Source: Gautieria morchelliformis
Lineage: Eukaryota; Basidiomycota; Agaricomycetes; Gomphales; Gomphaceae
DNA: 64,000 nucleotides
Assembly (NCBI GenBank): GCA_015179125.1
Contig: WHVA01000096.1
Location: forward strand, 211,380-275,379
Direction: 5' to 3'
Shown here: one piece after another, positions 10,654 through 20,318 of the stretch
Position numbering within the stretch: the stretch's first letter is position 1
Layout: each line of letters opens with the position of its first letter
Made by a program: the position numbers and the translations under genes
The notes under the pieces: generated by a model
Told to the model about the DNA's origin: nothing
Databases searched by the model: none
Seen by the model: the letters and a program-made list of their open reading frames with translations, nothing else

Positions 10654-12785
10654 CTATCGGACGTGCCACATCCACATCCCTTCGCGAGCTCCAACAGCTG
10701 CAACCTGGCGTCCATCTGGGGACATGACACATCCCACGATGTTCTCGTCTTCCATATCTTCTCCTACCGCGACACTTAGTGACCATCCATCAATGGCCGT
10801 TGTTATGTCTTCAGCAAGTCGTAACCTCTTGGCTGGTCGTAATCTCGCGAGGTCTCGATCGTCAATTAGGCTGGGTCGATGTCGTGGGGGCAGGTGGCAT
10901 GCGTTGATGAGCATAATCTTACCGCGTACAGGGATAAGGATAATAGGTGGTCGATGCGGGTTGCGGTTCAGAGTCACCCGCGATGCATCCACAGGAAGCC
11001 TGGTATTTGAGATGAGCTTGAACGAGGCTTGGCAATGTCAGACGCTTATACTTGTGCCATTAGATGGAAGGCTCACAGCTCTCTCTATAATCCTGTTGAA
11101 ATGTCAATCTTACGACCCAGCGAAATCAACTGTCTGCCACGAACCGAAATACATCCTCGGAGAGGTGGTTCCTGATATACCGAAGACCCGGGCGGGAAAA
11201 ATCGATTAACGGACAGCCACTGCCAGACTATTAGTGTACCCGAGTCACCTTCCACAGGCTTCCCATTCATGCGAGCAATTGGTGGGGCACTGTGAGACAT
11301 CAGGGTTTCATGTGATAGCCTTTCATGATACAATTGTTAACGATTGAAGTGCCAGGAGAGAGATCGCTCTTGCCAGTGAATAGAAATTACACGCGCGTCG
11401 TGGATCATCGTGCTGCTGAATAACGGCTTGTCTTCCTTATAAAATGTCGGCCCCTGAGCCAAATATCGGTCCTTCAGAAACAAGGCTGGTCCGAGATGCC
11501 AAATTCGTAGCGCATGGTCCATCTGTGTGTTTCCCATCAGTAAGACAGCCAAGGTTGGTGAATGAGCACCGGACACCGCATGTTGCGATTAAGGGGAGGG
11601 ACGCATGAAAATCCTACATTGTGCAGTGACAGCGTGTAAGGGTCAAGGTAATGAATGACACCAATACATAAGACACACCGCGCCGAGCACAGCAGCTTCA
11701 TGCCCACCCGATCTACCGCCTGTGAGTACGACAATGCACTTCCCGAGAAGGCATTCTCCCCCGTCATTATCGATTTGGAGACCGAACGGATTCCCTGGCT
11801 TTTGTTCCTGAAAAGATTCGTGTTCTTTTCTTGCCACGTCAGTGATTCTCAAGTCATATATCCGAATAGTACAGTCCCTGGAAGTTGTAAAGACGAGATG
11901 GGGATGTAGATGATGTACTCCAATAGACGTGATATCCTGTTTTAAGTTGAATGAACCTGAACAAATTCGCGATATTAAGCACATACTCCCCCGTGACCTC
12001 GGATGCATCCCAAGAACCTTCGAGCTTCAACATCAAATATGTGCAGGACGCTTGAATGGGTGTACAGTAGCAATGGATGCAAATCCCACGGATTGAGTGC
12101 CCATTTCACGCGAGTCACGGTAAACCGACACTGAAATAGACGCAGTTGAGGCTGAGAGATTAAGACAATAGGGCCTAACCACCGACATCTACTGGCAGCG
12201 CTACCTGGAAAATGGGATGCCCGTGGCGCTGAGGCAATGTCGAAATCAGACGAACGACCTTGCCCCCGCACATGGCGGCCGTATCCCTCCATTTCGCAAC
12301 TAGATAGGACCACCACGACCTTGTATCATCTTTTGTGATATAGATTTCGCTATTCCACAGCTGCTCCAGTGTCGTTTCAGCCCAAGGGAAAAACTCTACG
12401 TCTGTGAATGTAGCCGCAGGCGAGCTCGTAGACTGAATATGACAGGTTATAAGGTTGGGAGGGGTGGGGTGGGGAGGAGGGGCGTTCCGGAACTTACCCG
12501 ACCCTTGACTGTGAGGGAGAACGGATGAGTGCCATTCAGGTCCTGGTACCAAGGCACAGACGCGTCTTCAGACATATCGCGGTCAGAACCACGCGTCGAA
12601 CCATCTGAGGATGCTATCGATAACCCTGTCAAGTCAATAATCTCGGCATCCGGGGGAATGGACTGGCGAGTATCGTTGTGAGTCCCACGGGTCGAACCAT
12701 TTGAGGATGCTATCGATAGCTCTGTCAAGTCAATAATCTCGGCATCCGGGGGAATGGACTGGGGAGTATCGTTGTGAATCTGCAT
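10654..12785 (-). CDS. EED: EED/ESC-like WD40 protein (Polycomb repressive complex 2)
   Basis: EED is the WD40 subunit of PRC2 that reads trimethyl-lysine and stimulates H3K27 methylation in the nucleus. The first two exons end at 12498 (VKGR) and at FPWAE...HPIFQ, followed by exons with CIRGHGGDITSIGVHHLHP, FTTSRDCTIRIYDL, GGHEAAVLGADFHASLPLIATCG, MDHALRIWHL and HDARVISIHW. The end is GCVMSPDGRQVAAVGAREG followed by MWMWHVR at 10654. The order and the MDHxLxIW, RVxxxHW and W-x-W end match EED better than other WD40 families. The N-terminus (first about 85 residues) carries a tandem repeat described separately. The start is the ATG at 12785. Exact borders of two middle introns are unsure. It diverges from SGT1. 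Confidence 0.72.
12585..12776 (-). repeat. 96-bp tandem duplication inside the EED-like gene, each with a SUMO-interaction-like motif
   Basis: Two copies in register, 96 bp apart (32 codons), differing at only a few bases. Each encodes a segment containing QSIPPDAEIIDLT and then LSIASS and GSTRG. EIIDLT matches the hydrophobic-acidic pattern of SUMO-interacting motifs. The copy number of exactly two and the near identity indicate a recent in-frame duplication. Confidence 0.85.
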
Positions 12786-13007
12786 AACAGCGGGGAGCGT
12801 TGACGTTGACTGCACCACAATTCCAGTCAAACGTTGATGGCTATTCGCGCACGCAAGAGTGAGAGAGACTTAGATATGCGATATGGTTGTTGAAAAGAGC
12901 CCCAGTGGTCCAGGTTTCTATAAAGGCGTATCTTTATGGGTGGTTGTGGGTCCGGGGGTCTGATTCAATCTTGTGCTGGTTCTAGTTATAGACCCTTTCA
13001 AGTCTTC
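12786..13007. promoter_or_regulatory. Divergent promoter between EED-like gene and SGT1
   Basis: The two start codons are 222 bp apart in opposite directions. No specific binding site is evident. Confidence 0.4.
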
Positions 13008-13804
13008 ATGTATGAACCACGGTAAGCTTTCTTGGACCCATGGACCACTGCCGGTGGCATCTGAAGCATAAATCGTTAGTCTAACTGGCGTTTACTCATG
13101 TAGGCATGAGTTTTATGAAACAGATGACGGAGTGACTATTTCCATCTTTGACAAGGGTGTCGTACCCGAGAATGTTTCCATCGAGCTTTCTCCGCGAAGT
13201 GTGCGCCACATGGCATGTTACTGCTAAATTATGGCTGATGTCACTTATCCGCCTCAGCTAGTATATGAACACGGCGACAAGAAACTGACCCTGGATCCTT
13301 TGACTGGAGAAATAGATCCGGACTGCAGTGATTCTTCCATCGGCAAATTCAAGGTAGAAGTGAAGCTGCAGAAGAAGTATCCAGGGCGGTGGGTAAGACT
13401 CGTGGGCGAAAGTTCAAGTTGGTAGCCATCCCATATTCTGATGCATACGGATTGACATGTGAGGTACAGGCTCTGATCTTCCTCCAACCGCCCCTCTGTC
13501 GACGCCTACTCCAAGTGAAAGCATGCGTCCCAGGCCTCGCAAGAACTGGGAAGGAATAGCTGAAGAAGCGATCAACGCTGAGCCAGAAATTAGCCCTGAG
13601 GATCCAAATGCAGGAGGTGACGCTGCAGTAAACGGGTTCTTCCAGAAGCTATTCGCGGACGCCGACGACGATACAAAGAAGGCCATGATGAAAAGTTATC
13701 AGGAGAGCGGTGGCACCACACTCAGTACGAACTGGGCCGATGTGGGAAAGAAGAAAGTTGATGTCAAACCTCCCGAAGGGAGCGAATGGCGAAAATGGGG
13801 CTGA
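13008..13804 (+). CDS. SGT1: SGT1 co-chaperone (CS and SGS domains)
   Basis: HSP90 co-chaperone linked to kinetochore assembly and SCF ubiquitin ligases. Exons 13008-13021, 13104-13200, 13258-13411 and 13470-13804 give 199 residues. The CS domain begins almost at the N-terminus (HEFYETDDGVTISIFDKG, then LVYEHGDKKLTLDPLTGEID). The C-terminal SGS domain reads NGFFQKLFADADDDTKKAMM, YQESGGTTLSTNW and ends GSEWRKWG. The N-terminal TPR domain of yeast Sgt1 is absent; either this is a short form or it lies upstream, but the 14-nt first exon fits a short form. The donor of the third intron (gttcaag) is weak and could move by 5 nt. Confidence 0.88.
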
Positions 13805-13984
13805 GTTGTCCCTGACTCAGTTTGGTGTGTGTTATCAATTTTAATGGGCGTGACTTTTTCACAGCTGTCCGACCCCCCTTGACAAAGCCAAAGAATGAGA
13901 GAACCTTACCAATTTGCCGGCGAGCCGGGAGCTCCATGGACTGATCAATCTCAATTTTGCCCATAACACCCATCAGCACATAAC

Positions 13985-14195
13985 TTACGGTAACATTTGG
14001 CGCTTTCACTGCTGACGATAAGTCACCAGCTCTACAGCCGATAAGAAAAATGGCAGGAACATATGCGACATATGACAGGAGTACCAGCTGTGGCACAATA
14101 CTATGCAGGCGATTGACGGTGCGATGGGGTAGGGGTGCGGAAGGAATGGTGACGTTGCCTACAAACGTACAAACTGAACCAACTCGGGCATTGTT
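13985..14195. repeat. Dispersed repeat, copy 1
   Basis: About 210 bp that match 17131-17356 at roughly 85-90 percent by eye, with a 180-bp core that is nearly gapless. On the minus strand both copies keep open the same segment, PQLVLLSYVAYVP followed by IFLIGCRA, which hints at a transposon protein fragment. Family not recognised. Confidence 0.8.
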
Positions 14196-14770
14196 GAAGC
14201 ATTTCAGCCGTGCAGGGATGCGAACGGAGAGAGGAGGGGTGGGGAAGCAAAAAAACTAAAAAACAAGGCTGCACGAAGTCAGTACGCCCGGGGCAAGCGA
14301 GCCAGACTGCTCAATCACCTGTGCGAAGGTGGGAGTGCGACGCAAGCGAGTGAGCGAACAGCATACGCGAGGGACACAATAAATAAGGGTGAGCCCCTCA
14401 CTAACACATGATAACGAGCTGTGACTCTGATCCTGACGCATCGAAGTGAGACTCAGGCCTACAAGCGGACACGTTCAGCGGAACGAAGATTAGCAGCGGC
14501 GAAGGGTAAGCACACCCTGAAAAGAAAAGACAAAGAAAAAAAGAGCAAAGGCGAGGAAAAGATGCGGGTGACCCAACAGCGTGTACGGGATCACATGCAG
14601 CCTGCCCGGGCAAGGAAGTCGGTGCGACGATTAAGCCAGCGGCCCGGGCGGAACTCGCCCTGTGTAAGAACGTACACACTTAAACAGAGACGATCTCCTC
14701 ACGCAGAGAAAGGCTTAGAGCGGGTAGTAAAGGGACACCGGCGCCTAGCGAGGCCGCCACAGCAAGAAAA
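14196..14770. other. Spacer of probable transposon debris
   Basis: Purine-rich sequence with runs such as aaaagaaaag and many short open frames of arginine/lysine-rich composition. Nothing coding is recognised. It lies between a dispersed repeat and the tyrosine-recombinase relic, so it is most simply old mobile-element sequence. Confidence 0.35.
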
Positions 14771-15474
14771 CTATTGAAGGCTATTGAAGGCTGTAAAGAG
14801 AGTAGAGGTGTGAACACAAGATGAAGTGGTGGACGAAGAAAATGTCTCATGACGGCGCGTCGACAGCGGAATGACTGTGAATGGGGCTTGCAAAACAACT
14901 GGGTGCTTGCGAACGTACAACTTGAAAGCGTTGGAGGACCAGCGCCCTATTCTCTGAATGATGTTGTCGGGGACACCAGCGAGCGCGAGAGACGTTCTGC
15001 CGTCAGAACGAAGGGAATGTCCGCCGACATCGTCACGGAGTGTGGAACGCAGGCGGGGGACGAACCATGCGGAAGTAGGGGTGGAGCCTGCAGAGGTCAG
15101 CCGAAGCTCAGGGTGGAAGGGGAAAAGAGAGTCGCGAAAGGAGATGTAGCGTGTCATGAAGAGGACGGGGTCAAGGGGGGATTGGGGTTTGCGGAGGACG
15201 ATGATTTTGCTGCATTCGTAAAAACGGTCGGCCTTATGGAAAGAAAGCTGGAAGGATATCTAGTCGGAGAGGCGGTGAAGGGTGTGATAGGAGACAACTT
15301 TTTAGAAGACCGCTGGGAGGGAGAGTTCGACAAGGTCATCTCTCCAAGGCGAAGCAGAGCAAAGAAACCGGTAAGGAGCATGGAGAGGAAAAGCTGGTCG
15401 TCATGGGAAGGGGCGTCGTGAGCGGCAAGCAGGGAGGAGAGATCATCGAGTGAGAGGGCACGCTTCTGGTGAGG
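14771..15474 (-). pseudogene. Tyrosine recombinase relic (Crypton-like / DNA breaking-rejoining enzyme)
   Basis: Integrase-type catalytic domain. Reading from 15474: KRALSLDDLSSLLAAHD, then GFFALLRLGEMTL (first catalytic Arg), HKADRFYECSKIIVL, GGHSLRSDG (the H-x-x-R motif), and GRWSSNAFKLYVRKHP (Trp and nucleophilic Tyr). All catalytic residues are visible. The frame is lost at a run of five T on the plus strand (15299-15303), where one extra base would restore it. There is also an in-frame TAG soon after. The N-terminal domain is missing. It is either a dead element or a partial copy damaged further by sequencing error. Confidence 0.75.
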
Positions 15475-15655
15475 GGGTTGGGGTTGGGGTCCAACAGAAC
15501 ACGTAACAAGCCGACGACGCCTACTAACAGCACTGCAAGTCTGAACTCAAACACCTGTACGTCCTCGACCAAGGGCCACGCCGACCTCTAGTGGCCAAAT
15601 GGCCTCGCGTCATTGTGACTCCGCACCGTTGACTCCGCACCGGATCCTTCCACCG

Positions 15656-16858
15656 ATGTCCATCGCGCACAGCAGACTAACTGCACGCCTGGCCCGCACG
15701 TTTGCGACGTCTGTCGTTCGAGCGCAGGCCGTGCCGATTGAAAAAGCTGTGTTGAACAAGGAGTTCAAGATATACCGCTGGGTGCGCTATACCGTCTCGC
15801 GTCTCCCGTGCTCTCGTAACGGGTGATACACACCATGCTACAGAACCCTGATGAGCCTGCGACGAAGCCTACCCTCCAGAGCTACACGATCGACTTGAAC
15901 CAGTGTGGTCCTATGGTGCGCTTCAGTACCGCGCCCTCTCGTTCGCCTTCCTGATTCATACCTTTACCCATGTCAGGTTTTGGACGCCTTGATCAAGATA
16001 AAAAACGAAGTTGACCCCACGCTCACGTTTCGCCGGTCATGCCGCGAGGGCATCTGCGGCTCGTGCGCCATGAATATCAACGGGCAGAACACGCTAGCGT
16101 GTCTGTGCAGGATCGACAGGAATACGAGCAAAGATTCTAAAATATATCCACTCCCGCACAGTGAGTCGACCGTTTATACACCCTTTGCAATAATAACACA
16201 TACGCTTGCGGTGTACTTAGTGTATATTGTCAAGGATCTCGTTCGTGAGTCCAGGCGCCCCACTCCTATTAAGAAGTCACGTTATCTTCCTACGTAGCCG
16301 ACATGACGCAGTTTTACAAACAATACAAGTCTATCGAGCCCTTCCTCAAAAATGACAATCCACCCGAGAAGGGTATGTCAACTCGTGCTCTCTCTTACTC
16401 CATATGAACGTAGGCGGCCTTAGGCGAGTTTCTGCAATCACCTGAGCAGCGCAAGAAACTCGACGGTTTATACGAATGTATTCTCTGCGCGTGCTGCTCG
16501 ACGTCATGTCCGTCCTACTGGTGGAATCAAGACGAGTACTTAGGACCCGCCACACTCATGCAGGCCTACAGATGGATCGCGGATTCTCGCGTAAGTGGGA
16601 TTTCATTAGGTCCGTTTTGTTTGCTGTCACGCTGACCCTATTCTTAGGACGCATACGCTGCTGAGCGTAAAGACCATTTGCAGAATACATTAAGCCTTTA
16701 CCGCTGCCACACCATCTTCAACTGTGCGTCGCGCTTATCTCTTGGCATTTCAGCATATCATTGATCATAACACCATCGCAGGCGCACGGACGTGCCCGAA
16801 AGGTCTAAATCCGGCAGAGGCAATCGCGAAGATCAAGCTAGAGCTTGCCACCGCTTAG
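15656..16858 (+). CDS. SDH2: Succinate dehydrogenase iron-sulfur subunit, mitochondrial
   Basis: Complex II subunit passing electrons from FAD to ubiquinone at the inner membrane. Eight exons: 15656-15781, 15844-15915, 15977-16160, 16221-16244, 16298-16372, 16424-16590, 16648-16723 and 16782-16858, closing exactly at 266 residues. The N-terminus is a targeting peptide ([14 protein letters not shown]). The 2Fe-2S cluster motif is [21 protein letters not shown], with a further C a few residues on. The 4Fe-4S and 3Fe-4S motifs are [16 protein letters not shown] and [17 protein letters not shown]. The start at 15656 is preferred to the in-frame ATG at 15599 because the targeting peptide begins there. 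One exon is only 24 nt. Confidence 0.95.
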
Positions 16859-17547
16859 TCGCTCTCCGCCTGACTTCTTCCGGCCATCAATAGAGGAAAA
16901 CGGGTGGTCGAATTGAAAGGTCCTCACAGTTGGCATGAGGTAACTGGACAGCTGGATATATTGGAGCATACCTCCATATCTATCTTTCACCTTGATTTTC
17001 CAGCCACTGGGTATTTTCTGAGCAACATATTAGCCTCATGCTAGGAAAGAGCATACGCCATCAGAGAGAATGACAATCTCCATCATAACTAGGAACCCTC
17101 GTTGCACCCAGCACTGTCCCTACGTCATTTTACGGTCACATCTGGCGGATTCCACTGCAGGCGTGACATAAATGATCATAAGTCAGCAGCTCTACAGCCG
17201 ATAAGAAAAATCGTAGGAACATATGCGACATATGACAGGAGAACCAGCTGTGGCACAATACTATGCAGGCGATTAACGGTGCGATGGGGTAGGGGAGTGG
17301 ATGGAATGGTGACGTTGCCTACAAACGTACAAAATGAACCGACTCGGGCATTGTTCGCGAACAATGAAACACGGAAACACAGGAAACGAGATAAAAGTCA
17401 AGGACGTGAAACGGCCCATACGAACGAAGGTCTGCGACGCAGACAGAAGAAATATGATACAGGTATGTCCGAATGGAGAAAGAAATAAAGAAAGTGTACC
17501 ACGAGAAACGAGTTCATGCCTGAAGTGTGCGTAATGCATCGCTGTGC
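16859..17547. other. Convergent spacer containing dispersed repeat copy 2
   Basis: Between SDH2 and the convergent phosphatase gene. Apart from the repeat at 17131-17356, no gene is visible. Short open frames here lack family resemblance. Confidence 0.4.
17131..17356. repeat. Dispersed repeat, copy 2
   Basis: Same orientation as copy 1 at 13985-14195; the best-matching core runs from the ctctacagccgataag segment to the gcattgtt segment. Contains a short insertion (about 15 bp) relative to copy 1 near 17160. Confidence 0.8.
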
Positions 17548-19802
17548 TCAGGAACCCATCGCAACAAATCCAAGGGCATCCACTCTAGAACACGCCGTTG
17601 TAGGAGTTGGTGGCGCACCCATGACAATGAGGCTTCGTCTCCGACCTTCCTTCTTGAACGTGGACACTCGCGGCGTTGACAACGTCGGAAATGGGACACT
17701 TGACATGTTTGAGGTGAGTGTCATCGTGGACGGAGTAGTAACAGACTGCTCGGGTGGGAAGACAAAGAGGGTCTGGGATGGCGTTGGCGCAAGCACGATG
17801 CTGGATGATGCAGAAGAACGCCTGGAAGGCGTGGAAGGCGTGGAAGGAATTAGAAGCGGGGCAGGTCCTAGTCGCAAAAACTTTGGTTTTGGTTTAGGTT
17901 TTGTCATTTGTTTTGATTCCGGTTCAGGTGACTTGGCACCCACAGGGGATGGCGGGACTGGGGGGAGAAGAGGCGGAGGCCTGCGCACCTTGAACTTACT
18001 GGGAGGGGCAGACAAGTTGAACGACTGCTTTGCAGCTGGTGCTGAAGGCGGGGGAGGCAATGACCCGAATGTGGTCTTATTATGCCGTGCTGACGGCGGC
18101 GGAAGAAATCCGAAAGATTGTTTGGTGGCTGGTGCTGTGGGTGGCGGCCTAGCAGTTGCAGGCGTAAAGCCGTATCGTGGTCGGGAAGACGCCCGCGCCT
18201 CTTCCTCTGTTGCTTCTGTGCTGGGAGATCCACTGCTGCTTTCAGCAGGGATATCAAACAGAGTAACCATGTTGTCCTCATCTTCCTCCAAAAGATCCTC
18301 GCTGAGGACACTGCGATTCGTAACATTACTAGCAACCGATCCGGCACGACTGCGTCCGCCATGGCCAAATCGACTTTTCCAGGCTGGGCCCATGCCTATG
18401 CCTGAACCAGTTGACGTGATGGAAGCTGTAGTAGAATGTTGTGAGCCCTTCCGGGCTACAATGCGTTGCTCCATCTCTAAATCAAGGGCACGAGCCTCAC
18501 GCATAAGTTCCACGCTTTCTTGCTCATCTTCGTCTGGCGAGGCGTCATCGAGTTCGAGCCGCTTGCGACCCCACTCAGCTTCTTCGGACGCAAGTTGCGA
18601 AGACCGGTCAGAGGGAGTCGGAGAACGATTTCCACCACTCAACCAACGCTCGTACTCCAGGAGTTGATACATCAAACTGTCGCGAGTAAAATAAGAAGAC
18701 ATAGCTGAACAAAATAACAACTTCACACACGACATGTTAGGGCCAACCCATTTGCTTTTTTCTTTCACAAATGCATACGACGCTGCAACAACCAGTGAGT
18801 ACTCGCCAAATCCTGTGTTCCATGGACTCGACTCACCATGCATACCACCATGCATCAATGCCCGAACTTCCGGGGGATAGACGGAGAGTTAGATTGTGCC
18901 GCACGCATCACCAAGGCAATAACCATGGTTGCTGATCGCGAAACACCACATTGACAGCTGGCGCAACGTTAGAACACACAATAATTATCGATAAGCGCTT
19001 ACTGAATCAATACGCCATCACCTCGCTCTAATGATTCATCGACAAATGCCATACCGTCCACAAAGCCACCACGAACGAGATCTGCCTGCCCATGAGACCA
19101 AGGAAGCCTCAGGTAATGCATAGCCGGTCGGCCGCTTGGGCCATGCGGGGGAACATAAGTCGGGTCTGCCGTGGACTCGGAAAATTTCAGAGTGAGGTTC
19201 GGAGTAGATACTGTGGATCGTAATGGGGCTTGAGCAACAGGTCTATAGGGGGATGCGACTTCTTTAGCCACGTTGAGGATACTCTTTATACCCCTCTCTA
19301 GGAGATCTTTCCAATCACGAGCATTGTCCTCCGAGCCGATCCATACGCCAGGGAGAATTTGAATCGGTCCGTCCACGTACGGCGCCGATGGAGAACCTTC
19401 CTCGTCCCTGCGATGGGCAAGAGTCGAGGCTCCGTTTGGCAGAGACACGACAGAAGGCCGGCGACGAGAAGCAACCGCAGAAGGTGGAAGACTGACGGGA
19501 GGCGCAATCGAAGCTGGGGAATCCGGGAGGATCAGAGAGGCAGAGGAAGCACTAGAGGGGGCTGCCGACAGGTTCAGGGACAATTTCTTCTGGTTACGCA
19601 AGGACCTTGGCTTTGGAGGGAGAAATGAATCTGCCTCAGACTGATCTGAACGAGCGGAACTTGGGTTCTCCTCCAAGACAAGAGTGACGGCCGGTAAGTG
19701 TTCTGGATGCTCGATGCGAAGTGGAGTTGGAAGACTTCGCAACTTTGGGAAATTCTGTTGAGCAACTGGCTGCAGGCGAGGCGGACGATGGGCTGCAGGC
19801 AT
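17548..19802 (-). CDS. Dual-specificity (MAP kinase) phosphatase, MSG5-like; frame broken by one base
   Basis: Cys-dependent phosphatase expected to act on MAP kinases. Exons 19802-19003, 18957-18837, 18782-18731 and 18676-17548. Order: disordered N-terminus (about 170 residues), DSP domain beginning YVDGPIQILPGVWIGSEDNA, the signature HCQCGVSRSA created across the first intron, then FVKEKSKWVGPNMS, and a Ser/Pro-rich tail of about 350 residues. Exon lengths sum to 2102, one short of a multiple of three. The missing base maps to the five-G run at 18872-18876, where one extra G restores SPSIPPEVRALMHGGMHG. Without it the catalytic domain is cut just after the signature. Product about 700 residues if intact. 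Confidence 0.82.
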
Positions 19803-20318
19803 AGTACACGACCGGCGTGAAGCGGGGGAGGAAATTGCCCCGGTGGTAGAAGAAAAATAAAACAAGGAAAGGGAAACGCAAGGGAAAAGCAAGGCAAATG
19901 CGGAGGTAGAGGAGGGCGGGTGGCAGTAGGCGCCCGCGGTGAGAAATGTTCAAAACTTTCAGAGCCGGTATCCGGTTGACTAACTCCTTAGTTGATAATG
20001 GCTGTGGTATCTAATCATTAATCCCTGTCAGGCTGGCATGAACAGCACGCCTGCCGCCTGACAGCGCACGAGACCAGTAGGACTTGCAGGGCTGACAAGT
20101 GGCTACGCAAGACACCCATCCATTTCAAATTATACTCAAGTTGGGTATAAAACATTCACAGGGTAAGCAGCGTAGAACTACGCACCCCGGAGGATATCCA
20201 ATTTATCAGAGAAAATTGCAGTCAACAAGCTATTAAAGGTCCGGCATGGTGTTCGAACACTGATCAATGATTAGGACAGTCGCTTTCCTGACGCTTCGAA
20301 CGTGTTGATCTTCCACGC
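19803..20318. promoter_or_regulatory. Spacer upstream of the dual-specificity phosphatase
   Basis: About 516 bp between two minus-strand genes. Holds the phosphatase promoter and the 3' end of the coiled-coil gene. Minus-strand sequence near 19810-19900 is pyrimidine-rich, as often seen in fungal leaders. No named element. Confidence 0.35.

Noticed and set aside
10460..11209. 250-codon plus-strand frame
   Set aside because: Antisense to the C-terminal WD40 exons of the EED-like gene, with no family resemblance.
17516..18667. 383-codon plus-strand frame rich in Gly and Val
   Set aside because: Antisense to the Pro/Ser-rich tail of the dual-specificity phosphatase, whose catalytic exons fix the true strand.
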